Shown here: piece after piece, positions 38,001 to 47,900 of the stretch | Numbering within the stretch: the stretch's first letter is position 1 | How the letters are laid out: each line of letters starts with the position of its first letter | Assembly (NCBI GenBank): GCA_003260075.1 | Contig: QLIY01000365.1 | Coordinates: forward strand, 1-64,000 | Direction: 5' to 3' | Source: Phallusia mammillata | Taxonomy: Eukaryota > Chordata > Ascidiacea > Phlebobranchia > Ascidiidae | DNA: 64,000 nucleotides | Notes under the pieces: generated by a model | What the model saw: the letters and a program-made list of their open reading frames with translations, nothing else | What the model was told of the DNA's origin: nothing | Database searches by the model: none | Program-made: the position numbers and the translations under genes

Positions 38001-40648
38001 TTGCTGGTCACCAGTGTATAAAACATTAACGAGTGTATATTACAAACGCAGTAAAAAACATAAATGGGTATAGCTATTCCAGCAGTTTTATTACAAATAA
38101 TCGGCAGTCTTAAATCTTCCTAAGACACACAGCTGAAAATTACTGGCTTAAAATGTATTGAGCAGTTCCAACAAAAATCATTTTAACACTCTAAGTAGCG
38201 AGAAGTATTGCAAATACGAACCAATAACAGCTTTCTTTTTGTGCGCATCCAATCGTCGTATGATACTTGCAACTTCAGGATCCTAAAAAGCAAAATAGGG
38301 TTCATAAATACTAATCAGACATAAGTAGTGGGGATGGGCTGAGCCGATTACTCGGTACCGAGCATCACTGGTATTGATGCTCGGGCAAGCAGTTGCTGAG
38401 CATGAAAAATGCATTTTCATGCCCTGCTAGCATACGAAACTAGTGTTCGAAAGGGCATCCAACAACAAAAATGAATGTTTTTAAAATGTGTTAGATGGTG
38501 AAAAACGCATCTCTGAAAAACTACGCCGCTGGTGAAGTAAGGGACATTATAAAGCTAAAACCTGCACCAAGCGGGCTCGGCCAAACGGAACATTTGCAGT
38601 TTGGGCCCATCCCTAGTAAGTAGAACTGTGTTCTGCAAACTCCCAACCTGGTACATGTCAAAAGCAAGATCGTCCATTGGTGAAATGTAATCAGGTTTTT
38701 CTGACAATCCATCAGGTAATGTGTTGTTTCCGTTAAATTTCTTGGCTGGTTTTCGTGAAGAATCACCGATAGCATTTAGTGCCATTATGCCAATCTGCAA
38801 ATCAATCATATTGGAAGTGTGCTCATTTTTGTCAGAAAAAAATCCCTTGCTTAATCCATTTTCATGACACAAATAACTTAAAACTGGTTACCTGCACCAA
38901 GCAGCAAAATTTAATTTCAATCATTTCTTCAGTGGCAAGCAAAAGATGGAAAAATTTAAACACATTTAAAACAGGTTTGTATTATATTTGAACATTACTT
39001 AAAAGGCTAGGCTTTTCTACCATGCGTTGCATTAAAGAAGGTCTATTGTATCCACCATTTTACAAGCTGTATATTACCTGATTGTAAAGATTAAACTTGT
39101 TGATATGATTTTTGTGGATTACAAGTCTAATGTACCGCCCCTCTGCATCGATATGAACTGACTTCAACTCACGAGATTTGAATCCGGTTTTCTCATTGTT
39201 TGACAAATAGATGTACCTAAAAGTATGTTTGTTTTATGAAAACCAAGCGGAAAATGGACTTAAAAATTTTTGAGAAACTAGTTTAAGGTACAACACCAAA
39301 CTATATGATATAATACTATTTCAATGCGAAGGGCAACAACTTCCAATGAAAAAAAAAAGTAAAAACAGTTTTAGCTTACAGCAATGGTTCTTAACCTATA
39401 AGGTGGGGAAATGCCAAGTCAACAGGGTTATGAAATATTAGTCATATACTTTGTCAAAGAGACGGATTGGTGATTTCAAGGGAGTGCTGACAATACATAG
39501 GTCTGAAATTACTGGTTAATACCTTTACAATCACACAAACATATTACAAAGAAATTTGCTTAAAAACAGGTTTTCATAAAACTTTATGCACACCCTAGTC
39601 TTTTGAAGCTGTCAGGATTTGGATTATTTCCGACAAAAAACTCAATCTTGGATGGAATCATGTATTGGTGAGCAAGCAATTGTAGTTTCTTTATCCGACT
39701 TTGGTCTTCCAAACAAACTATCAATTCTTGTGGATAAACGCAAAACCTGAACATAGGTGAAAACAGGTTATGAGCTTTTTACATTTATGTTTTTTCAACC
39801 AGCCTAATGTTGTCACAAGCCACACTTTGCGTTTAAAGGCCATATCCAGTCACCTTTTTGCTTTACAACTTCTTTAATTCACCCATTTATAACCAAAATT
39901 ACTAGGCAGGTGCCAACAGGTTTATATATTAAATAAAAGCCTTTAAAACCAGTAAGTCTATATGTTAGAATATGAACACTTTGTCTGTCTATTACAAAAA
40001 TATATAAAAACAAAACACCCACACACTCCTTGCTACCAGTCTGCAGAACATGACAGTTCCCGACGAGATCTCGCGCGTGCAGGACCTACATGTCCCGCGT
40101 GCCACATGCAAGACCCGTAAGTTCGCGTGCAAGACCAATTTTAGCAGGCACAAAGCAAGTAAAAGAGGTCAAGACAGGCCAATTAAATGCCTTTGGTGCA
40201 AAATTTTCGCATGCAAACCGCAAAACTTGGCGTGCAAATTTTTTTGTTTCCCGACGAGATCTCGGATTCAACATGTCCCGCATGCGCGCGTGCACAGCCC
40301 GTAAGTTCGCATGCAAGGTCCCCCCCCCCCAAGAGGTCAAGGCAGTACAATTAAATACCTTTCGTGCGAATTTTCCGCATGCAACCCCCCAAAATTGGCG
40401 TGCTGGCCTTGCTATATTCTTTCACTATTATACTTTATGTTTTCCTACTATATTTTGTGACCTGTTACAAAAATGACTTATTACACCTACAAAATCACAC
40501 ATTTACTCGTTTTATTTTAGTTTATATAGCTATACCTTGCCGTTTGCCAGCCAGGCACTGTTGGACTTTGATGTTCCAGATTTTTTGCAGAATATCCATC
40601 AGCTTCACCCGTTGCCCCAACAACACTGTAATTTATCTTTGACGGCAT
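21699..40648 (-). CDS. CEP104: CEP104, centrosomal/ciliary tip protein, 21 exons, 863 aa
   Basis: Exons in gene order: 40536-40648, 39594-39746, 39078-39216, 38648-38794, 38222-38282, 37794-37869, 36422-36600, 35485-35624, 34493-34594, 33425-33550, 32306-32459, 30395-30543, 29206-29380, 28138-28327, 26839-26947, 25650-25716, 25522-25573, 24966-25074, 23767-23905, 22715-22858, 21699-21766. All junctions are GT-AG and the frame closes (2592 nt). Residues 1-135 are the jelly-roll domain (QLLAHQYMIPSKIEFFVGNN). Residues 185-290 are a coiled coil that follows DYISPMDDLAFDMYQ. Residues about 380-640 are the TOG domain. Residues about 711-841 are the zinc-finger array (CIFCGERDEGFTEEG, CEHCK, CPRC, CPLCHHNI). 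CEP104 binds tubulin and acts at ciliary tips and centrioles. The length is slightly below the vertebrate form (about 925 aa). Parts of six exons are duplicated beside 10-C joins. Confidence 0.93.
21904..21962 (+). repeat. tRNA-like (SINE head) remnant
   Basis: GTGTAGCTCTGTTGGCAGAG resembles a tRNA D-arm/A box, and about 40 bases later GGGTTGAAAT resembles a B box. The sequence is cut at its B box by the MITE at 21963. It is a decayed tRNA-derived element, not a functional tRNA. Confidence 0.4.
21963..22389. mobile_element. MITE with TAGTGATGCACC termini
   Basis: Termini are TAGTGATGCACC and GGTGCATCACTA. The interior has repeated TTCGG/CCGAA blocks in both orientations. The flanks GTTGAAAT and ATTGTAAT are an imperfect 8-bp duplication. 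No coding capacity was found. It is probably hAT-like and lies in the last CEP104 intron. Confidence 0.65.
23045..23425. mobile_element. hAT-like MITE, CAGTGGTTCTCAACC family, diverged copy
   Basis: Termini are CAGTGGTTCTCAACC and TTGAGTACCACTG, related to the element at 20007-20259. No clear target duplication remains. It lies in a CEP104 intron. Confidence 0.6.
23991..24294. mobile_element. hAT-like MITE, CAGGGGTCGGCAA family, copy 1
   Basis: Termini are CAGGGGTCGGCAA and TTGCTGACCCCTG. The flanks CTCTAGAC (23983-23990) and CACTAGAC (24295-24302) form an 8-bp duplication with one mismatch. A 10-C run at 24114-24123 is inside. The second copy is at 55905-56214. Confidence 0.75.
24571..24750. 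mobile_element. hAT-like MITE, CAGTGGTGGGATTCA family, copy 2
   Basis: Termini are CAGTGGTGGGATTCA and CAATCCCACCACTG. The flanks GTTATGGC (24563-24570) and GTTTTGGC (24751-24758) are an 8-bp duplication with one mismatch. It lies in a CEP104 intron. Confidence 0.8.
26069..26163. other. 95-base C run, sized assembly gap
   Basis: Pure C, followed by AACAAAGCAATTTTATTTTA, which recurs directly after the 10-C run at 26296-26305. This pattern marks contig ends, not a biological homopolymer. Confidence 0.7.
26567..26704. repeat. Foldback element with GAGCTCTTCTGGC arms
   Basis: The left arm begins GAGCTCTTCTGGC and runs to the core CCTATACAGGTC. The right arm returns through GACCTGTATAGG and CGAAACGTCGGAATAAAAAT to GCCAGAAGAGCTC. 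Arms of about 60 bases flank a short centre with CCCTGATGA. Other copies are listed at 32013-32191 and in the findings. Confidence 0.7.
27536..27585 (-). other. Duplicate fragment of CEP104 exon 15
   Basis: After a 10-11-C run (27527-27537) the 5' part of exon 15 (26839-26947) is repeated with its own acceptor. It is read as an assembly duplicate. Confidence 0.7.
28878..29155. other. Duplicate of 28581-28866 across a C run
   Basis: About 280 bp of CEP104 intron sequence is repeated almost base for base on either side of the C run 28867-28877. The two copies differ at very few positions. Confidence 0.8.
30154..30333. mobile_element. hAT-like MITE, CAGTGGTGGGATTCA family, rearranged copy
   Basis: The outer ends match the family (CAGTGGTGGGATTCA and ACCCCACCATTG). 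The interior has a second internal start-like segment (CAGTGGTGAGATTCA), so it is a nested or rearranged copy. It is repeated at 30889-31068 as part of the assembly duplicate. Confidence 0.65.
30600..31320. other. Assembly duplicate of 29709-30589, including a second copy of CEP104 exon 12
   Basis: Two pieces separated by 10-C runs (30590-30599 and 30825-30834) repeat the preceding region. The second includes exon 12 again at 31130-31278 with the same acceptor and donor. Only one copy fits the CEP104 reading frame and TOG-domain order. Confidence 0.75.
31734..31995. other. Duplicate of 31456-31723 across a C run
   Basis: CEP104 intron sequence is repeated on either side of the C run 31724-31733. 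The later copy differs by a small insertion near 31905. Confidence 0.75.
32013..32191. repeat. Foldback element with GAGCTCTTCTGGC arms, longest copy
   Basis: Arms run from GAGCTCTTCTGGCAAATGTA through CCGACGTTTCGACGTCC to CCTATACAGGTC, and back from CTGTATAGGACGTCGAAACG to GCCAGAAGAGCTC. The centre holds CTTCATCAGGGTAAATAAC. It is non-coding and lies in a CEP104 intron. Confidence 0.75.
32957..33058 (-). other. Duplicate fragment of CEP104 exon 11
   Basis: Following the C run 32946-32956, the 5' two thirds of exon 11 (32306-32459) is repeated with its acceptor and a few substitutions. It is read as an assembly duplicate. Confidence 0.7.
35703..35813 (-). other. Duplicate fragment of CEP104 exon 8
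   Basis: After the C run ending at 35703, most of exon 8 (35485-35624) is repeated with its acceptor, with three or four base differences. Confidence 0.7.
36800..37530. repeat. Minisatellite-like tandem repeat in a CEP104 intron
   Basis: Units of about 100-120 bp share CACAGTGGTCC, AGTGTACTCAG and CCAGACACAT. They begin near 36857, 36959, 37078 and 37440. Ten-C joins at 37037-37046 and 37409-37418 interrupt the array, so the true copy number is uncertain. Confidence 0.6.
38329..38615. mobile_element. MITE with GGGATGGGC termini in CEP104 intron 4
   Basis: Termini are TGGGGATGGGC and GCCCATCCCTA, flanked by ATAAGTAG (38321-38328) and GTAAGTAG (38616-38623). It is non-coding and hAT-like by duplication length. 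Confidence 0.65.
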
Positions 40649-42659
40649 GTCAGATTTGTCCTCAGGTACTTGGGTTTATTTGCAAATATTATAAATTATA
40701 TCAAGTTATGAAAAACATTTAAATCACTTTAAGGCAAGCCTGTTAAATTTATTGAGGTAAAAGAATGTGTCAATTAGAAAATATACTTTCCTTGCGCAAC
40801 GTACAAGATAAGTGCTTTTCTACCTTCGCGGAAATATTTAAATAAAGGTAAAGTTGCACGCATTTGTGACAAACTATTGCTGAAAAATAAATAAACAACT
40901 CACTTGCCAACCGCTAAATACATTCACAACGCTTCATGTAAATTTATTTGCTCCCGACTGGGGTTGAATTGTTGAGGCTGTCGGGATTATTTTGTTATTA
41001 ATTTGTCTACAGGGGAAGAAAAAATATTTTTCTATTAATATCGCAGTGCATTGCCCTTTAATGATAGCTAAATATACTTTTTAAAAGTGACGTTGGCTTA
41101 ACAGGGAAGCCTATACTATCAGAAAAAATTGATAAGATTCATTGTAATGAAATTGCTGGTTCTGATTAGTTAGCAGTAGTAAATCACTAGACTGTTTCTT
41201 CTTATAGATCAGTTTAGAGCCTGTTGGCACCCATCATATTTCAGCCGAGACAAACATTGCCCTTTAATAATACCTAAAGATAGTTTCTGATTTATGCTTG
41301 TGTATCATTAAATTGCTGATTCCAGATTGGTTGGTAGTGAATCAGACTGAACTGTTCACCTTAACCGTTTCACCTTATATATCAGTTTAGAGCAGGAGTT
41401 CTTAACCAGGGGTGCAAGCACCCCCAAGCGGTACGAGAACTGTTCCTAGGGGATGCTGAATCATTTAATTGAATTGCAATGGTTTTGTTATTTAAGCAAT
41501 TACAGAAGGGGGTGCGAAAATTGGTTTGTTATTTGAAAGGGGTGCAGCAAGGAAAAAGGTTTAGAGCCTGTTGGCACCCATGATATTTCAGCCTAAGTAT
41601 TGCTTTGTCAGCACGGGACAGATGGACATACCGAAAACAATCAGAGACACACTTTCACCAAACCTTGTTTTATTCAAAGAATTCAAGACATGAAACCAAA
41701 TGTTTTCAGCAGAAATAAACAAAACAGCGCCAGACGTGGTCAAGGCGCACTACCACACAAATCTGAAACAAGAAACAAAACGTACTAGAAAATAGAATAA
41801 CAAACAACAACAAACAAAAGCTAACTGAACCTCCAAACTTGATTATAGCAATTCCAACCTTTTCACTGGCGTTTTTTACAAGTGCTTATTTACAAAAGGC
41901 CTTCAAAGCCTGCTTTGTTGGTTTGTGTAGGGCAGTATGGTCACAAATAAGAAAAAAACTTGAAATGTTTAAAAATAAAGATGAAATTAAAACTCGCGGC
42001 ATAGATTAAAGTTTCGCACTACTCTTGGGGGGGGGCATGAAAGGCACATGTGCAAGGATTAGGGGGGGCGGGTTGGTTGGGGTACGGGGTGCCACAAACG
42101 TCGTATGCAATTCCCATCTTAGATGCAACCACTAAATAAATGTGCGAGAAAATAATGAAAAAATTTAAACAACCAAAAAGAAAACTGAAAAAATTTAGAT
42201 AAGATAATGAAAGAAAAAATATTGCGTAAACACCTGAAATAACAAACTAACCAAGTATTTTACAGTGTGGGCTTATATAATCAATAAATAATTACTTGGC
42301 CTTTTGAAGTAGTAAGAATAAAAGCAAGAGACAATAGTAATTGTTCTGGTGCCTGTTTTATGTTATCAATAACACACTGCCTACACACAAAGTGGACAAA
42401 CGGTCATAAAAATGAACTTCAAATTTTGAAAAATAAATCATTAAAAACCAAAATAAGTAACGACCTAGCAGCGCGTGGAGGGTCAAAAAGTCCTTGGCAG
42501 TTCTCGAAGTTGCCTTCGAAACATGATTATTTACAAGTAATACATCACAAAATTGAGTTGCTGTATGTTGGGGGTCTAGCACCGTTCGATGAACCAGATA
42601 AGTATGTTTTTGCGAAAACTAAATGTTAGTACTAACTGCAACAAAGTGTTAGGTATCAA
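40649..42659. other. Intergenic region between CEP104 and TIA1
   Basis: The left part is the CEP104 5' flank and the right part is the TIA1 3' flank. A fragment near 41396-41560 (GTTCTTAACCAGGGGTGC) is related to the hAT-type repeats. Nothing else was recognised. Confidence 0.5.
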
Positions 42660-44819
42660 TTAAAGTCCAAATCCGTTGGTGGCTTGGGATTGGGAGTGAT
42701 TGGGATTCCCAGGGTCACCCGAACCTGAAACGAGTGCATTGGGATTTCCACCGTTTGTTTGATTTACATTTCCAAGACTTTGGCTGTTCCTATAAAATTA
42801 AAAGAACATTGTTAAAACCCAATAAAACACCATCAGCAATTGGTATAGGACGGGGCTTCTCAAACTTTCTTGCTCTTTGGCCCCAGAAACTTCTATGTGA
42901 TCCCTTGATGGGTATAGCCTATTCACGTGCAGTGTTTTTTTTCAAGGTGTTTTGGGGGACCGAAACGGTCCCCCACATTTCTCCAGCGGTTTCCCAAAAA
43001 GCAAACATGGCTATTTTTTGGTATTTCAATGAAACACTTGCGGTCTCTTAAAACTACTTAGCGGACACCCAAACCAAACCTTAAAAAAAAAAAATTTGAA
43101 TCCCACCACTGATTTTAAGAGTACTGAAAGCTCTCAGTTTAGTACATGTTGTACAAAAGTTGATAAAGTCAGCCTACCATGAGTTCGACCACATCTGTTC
43201 ACCCTGGTTGTTTCCCTGACTTGTAGCTGTGCCCCAACCATCGCCCCCAGGCTGGCCCATGGTTGGCCACCCCCATGGATTAGGCTGTTGTTGTTGTTGC
43301 TGTTGTTGTTGCTGTGGTTGTTGCTGCTGCTGCTGTTGTTGCTGTTGTTGCTGTTGTTGTTGTTGTGGCATTGACTGGTTCGAAGTGTTGGTTCCCCAAG
43401 TGTTACTTTGACTTGGGGCCCCCCAAGGGTTACTTGACCCCATTTGGTTAGGGGTCCAAGTGTTCCAGGGGTTTTGTTGTTGACCTTGGTTTCTGAATGA
43501 AAATGTTTTAAATGTTAAACATGCAAAAATATTTTTTCGCATCCCAGAGTAGCATGTTCAATTTAAAGCAGTGATTCCAACCGCGGCTCTCAGGTCCGCA
43601 TGCAGCTCCCAACCACTTATTTTGCGGCTCCCACCAGACCTCAGAAAACCATCAAAGATTGCGATTTTAGCTTTCAAGGTAATAATCTTTAGCGATTTTC
43701 TAAAGTCTCGTTTTTTTGCGGCTCCTAACACACTTAAAAAATTCATTTCATTTGGCCCGACAATAAAAAAGTTCCACGGGTTTAAAGATTTACAATGCTA
43801 AAAGATATCAAATACTCTCCCTAAAGTGTCTATTGTAGCTTACAGTATTGCTGCAATCTTTTGTTATATGTAAGCCCATACTAATCTTAAAATGCACAGT
43901 CAGGTACAGAGCATTAACATGAAAGGTTGGTGTTGACCAAAAATGGCACAAAGTTTTAGCCATCAACAACAAATGTACAAAACCTCTACACATATTCTAT
44001 TATGTTTTTAGCAGTACACATGACACACAAACACTTACACAGGCACACATATATCCAACAAACTGCGTATTAAATGCAAACTCCCAGTAAAATTTTCAAA
44101 TATCGGTTTAATTACTTTACATAAGATACAGTAAACGTCGGACGTCAGTTAATACAGACCCATTAGAACCAAAAAATGTCGATTAATTAACATCTTACCA
44201 GATCACAAATCATTTGTACCTCATTACAAATCAAGTTTTGTCCGAATTAGGCGAAGATCTGTATTAACCGAATCCTGTTTAACCAAGGTTCACTGTATAT
44301 TGCTCAAATCCCACATGCAACAACAGTCGAACAAACAAGGTGATTAAGTGTTAAATCTTGACCTACCTCCACTGTGTCCACTGGTTATATTGTTGCTGTT
44401 GGTTCTGTCCCATTTGACTCCACATGTCATTGCCTGCCGGTGACCACTGGTTCATATTCATGTTCATGTTGTCCATAGAAGGTTGGGAAATCTGAACAAT
44501 ATAAACAAATGCAAATTGTCAAGTTTACTAATATCAATCAATCAGATATACATAAGCTGTTGCTGCAAGGCAAAATATCGACTATATAGAGGTGTTCAGG
44601 CAATGTATCGTTGTACCAATGTTTCATGTCCTATACAGGTCGCCTTCATCAGGGTAAATAACAATGAATGTGTATAGTACAGTGCACGATAAACTAAGGA
44701 AAGAGAATTAATCGCAAGCATGTCACAGAGAAACGAAAACACTGTGCCCCCCCCCCCTTGTCCATAGAAGGTTGGGAAATCTGAACAATATAAACAAATG
44801 CAAATCGTCAAGTTTACTA

Positions 44820-44901
<82 letters not shown>

Positions 44902-47900
44902 CCGATATATACGTGAATAGATACAACTAAATTATTCTTGTGGATTTACTCTCTGCCAATACCTTAAAACTTTGATTTTTGGTTGTTTTTATAAGGTTTT
45001 TAAACAAACATGGTTCCTGATTTAGATGGTATTAGGCCAGACTCCTAGTAATTTTGGCGCTCTCTATATTGCTATCCAGTTTATAGGGTGAAATATTCAA
45101 AGATGCATGGATATCTTACCCCGTTTGTGTAGCCTCCACCAGGGTTGGATCCAGGCCCCAGGGAAGCCCCCTCTTTACCCCAAGAACATTTGATCGTGTA
45201 ACCCTCCAAACAGGAGCCGTGCTTCGCTGTGATGGCTTGAGCTGCGTCATTATGATTGTCAAACCTGTGAAGATGTAAGAATTAAGAAATGTACACAAGA
45301 TGTAATGGTAACCTCGTCCAGGGGTGTCAAACATGCAGCCCCCCCCCCCCGTGATGGCTTGAGCTGCGTCATTATGATTGTCAAACCTGTGAAGATGTGA
45401 GAATTAAGATAAGCATACCAGTTGCAATCATAATCTAGTCCAGGGGTGTCAAACATGCAGCCCTCCAAGAGATTTTGTGCCGCCCACGAAGTTACTTTTA
45501 GAAGTTATATGTAACCAGTTGCAATTGTAATCTAGTCCATACTGCAGCAGATACAGTAATACTGGAGCAAGTCATGCAAACTCCCAAATAGCAACATAAG
45601 GAGAGAGTCATCTGAGAGATGACATAATCCAGTTTATTGCATAAAAATCATGCCAAAAGGTTGTGCGCCGCTGCATTTAGGCATGTGGCAGTCTTACATT
45701 TCATTCTGTTATTGTTGGGGCAAAACATATATATTAAAAACTGAGTGATTTATTCTGTTAATTGATTAGCTTTTATTAAAGCAAACCATAAGTCTACTGA
45801 TAACAAGACATTCACATACCTGATGAAGGCGCCCCCCCCCCTCCATACTGCAGCAGATACAGTAATACTGGAGCAAGTCATGCAAACTCTCAAATAGCAA
45901 CACATGAATGTACAGGTGAATCTGGTTAATCGCATAATGTGTTTAATTGCATAAGGAAAAAGTCATCTGAGAGATGACATAATCTGGTTTATTGCATAAA
46001 AATCATGGCAAAAGGTCGTGCGCCACTGCATTTAGGCATGTGACAGTCTTACATTTCATTCTGTTATTGTTGGGGCAAAACATATATATTAAAAACTGGG
46101 TGATTTATTCTGTTAATTGATTAACTTTTATTAAAGCAAACCATAAATCTACTGATAACAAGATATTCACATACCTGATGAAGGCATAACCTTTATCTGG
46201 AAATACTCTGATTTCAAGAATATTGCCAAATCCAACGAAGGTCTCCCTCATCAGTTGTTCCGTTAATCCTGACATACATCCTCCGAGGTAAACTGTACAG
46301 TTTGTCATACTCGATTGGGACACAACGGTCTGGTAGTCAAGCTTTTGGACTAAACAAATAACACAACATACATATTTAATGTTGTTTGCGTTTCGGTGAC
46401 AAAACTACAAATACTAGAATACATTCTTCAATCAAAACATAAACTGAAAACAGAACAATTTAATTCCTTAGAACCGACATTTTATGTTTGCTTTTTGACC
46501 TATCAAACACTATACATTCTTAAACTTGTAATTCAAATTTAAACTAGAAAGGTGGCTCAGCACATATTGCCATAGCACAAACCCTATGACATATTTTGAA
46601 GCAGATGGCACATCTACATGACCATATCTACCATGTGTAAAAGTTTTATCTAAATCCACCAAAGATTTCATGCTAAAAGTACATGCCCCCCCCCCTCTTA
46701 AACTTGTAATTCAAATTTAAACTAGAAAGGTGGCTCAGCACATTTTGCCATTGCACAAACCCTATGACATATTTTGAAGCAGGTGGCACATCTACATGAC
46801 CATATCTACCATGTGTAAAAGTTTTATCTAATTCCACCAAAGATTGCATGCAAAAGTGCTTAGACAAACTTCCTAGAAGGGGACCCATAATAAAAACACA
46901 AAAACAGAACTAAAAAAGATCTGTTTATATTTAGCACAGTTTAAGCGGAACACACAATTGTTTAAATACAACGTTAAACAGAAACTGAACTTTTTATTGA
47001 TGTGAAATAACCTGTTTTTATTTCAGACAATTTTACTGGTTATGTCTGTAGTTATAATGAGTTGGGAACACTGTACATGGACTTGGAAAGTAATTTAATC
47101 ATAAACATAACCGCCAAAGAACTGGTGTATATAGAATACATCATACCATGTTCTACAGCTCGATTGACAACCTGTACTGATGATGACAACAGTGATTGTT
47201 GAAACGTCTGCATGATGTATTCTTTATACACCAGTTCTTTAGCAGTTATGTTTATGATTATAATGAGTTGTTTATGGTATGGTAACTAAGATATGACTCT
47301 CTAATTCAAATTGTATGTTTGATTACACAACCAGGGTCATTTTAACTTTTTACTCACAATTTGAACCAGTTTGCCCGCCCTTCCTTGCAGCCCAGTTACA
47401 ACGGACTTGACGCCCGTGGAGAGCGTCAGGAATTACTTTCTTCTTTTCAACGATGTCCTGGGCATCCTGAAATGTTGTAAAAACTCTATTGTTTTCTCAA
47501 ATGGTACGAGACGTAAAAGTGCAACTTCTTATATAAGCTATTGCATAATATCAACCAACTTATATAAGCTATTGCCACCAGGCATGATATCAAGTTTATA
47601 GAGCTCTTCTGGTAATGTAGAGGCCCAATTATTCGTTATCTTGCAATGTTTTCGTTGCGTTGTGACAGGCTTGCATTTAATTATTTTTTCCTTTGTTTAT
47701 TGTGCACTGTACTATGCACATTCAGTGTTATTTACCCTAAAGAAGGCGACCTGTATAGGACGTCGAAAACCCCCCCCCCCGTTGCGTTGTGACAGGCTTG
47801 CATTTAATTATTTTTTCCTTTGTTTATCGTGCACTGTACTACACGCATTTAGTGTTATTTACCCTAAAGAAGGCGACCTGTATAGGACGTCGAAACGGCA

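Noticed and set aside
42028..42069. Short G-rich tracts near 42027 and 42061 as assembly joins
   Set aside because: Lengths of 9 and 7-8, polarity opposite to the surrounding C filler, and no repeated flanks. They are probably natural.
43229..43411. Cysteine-rich plus-strand frame
   Set aside because: It is the antisense shadow of the CAA/CAG polyglutamine tract of TIA1.
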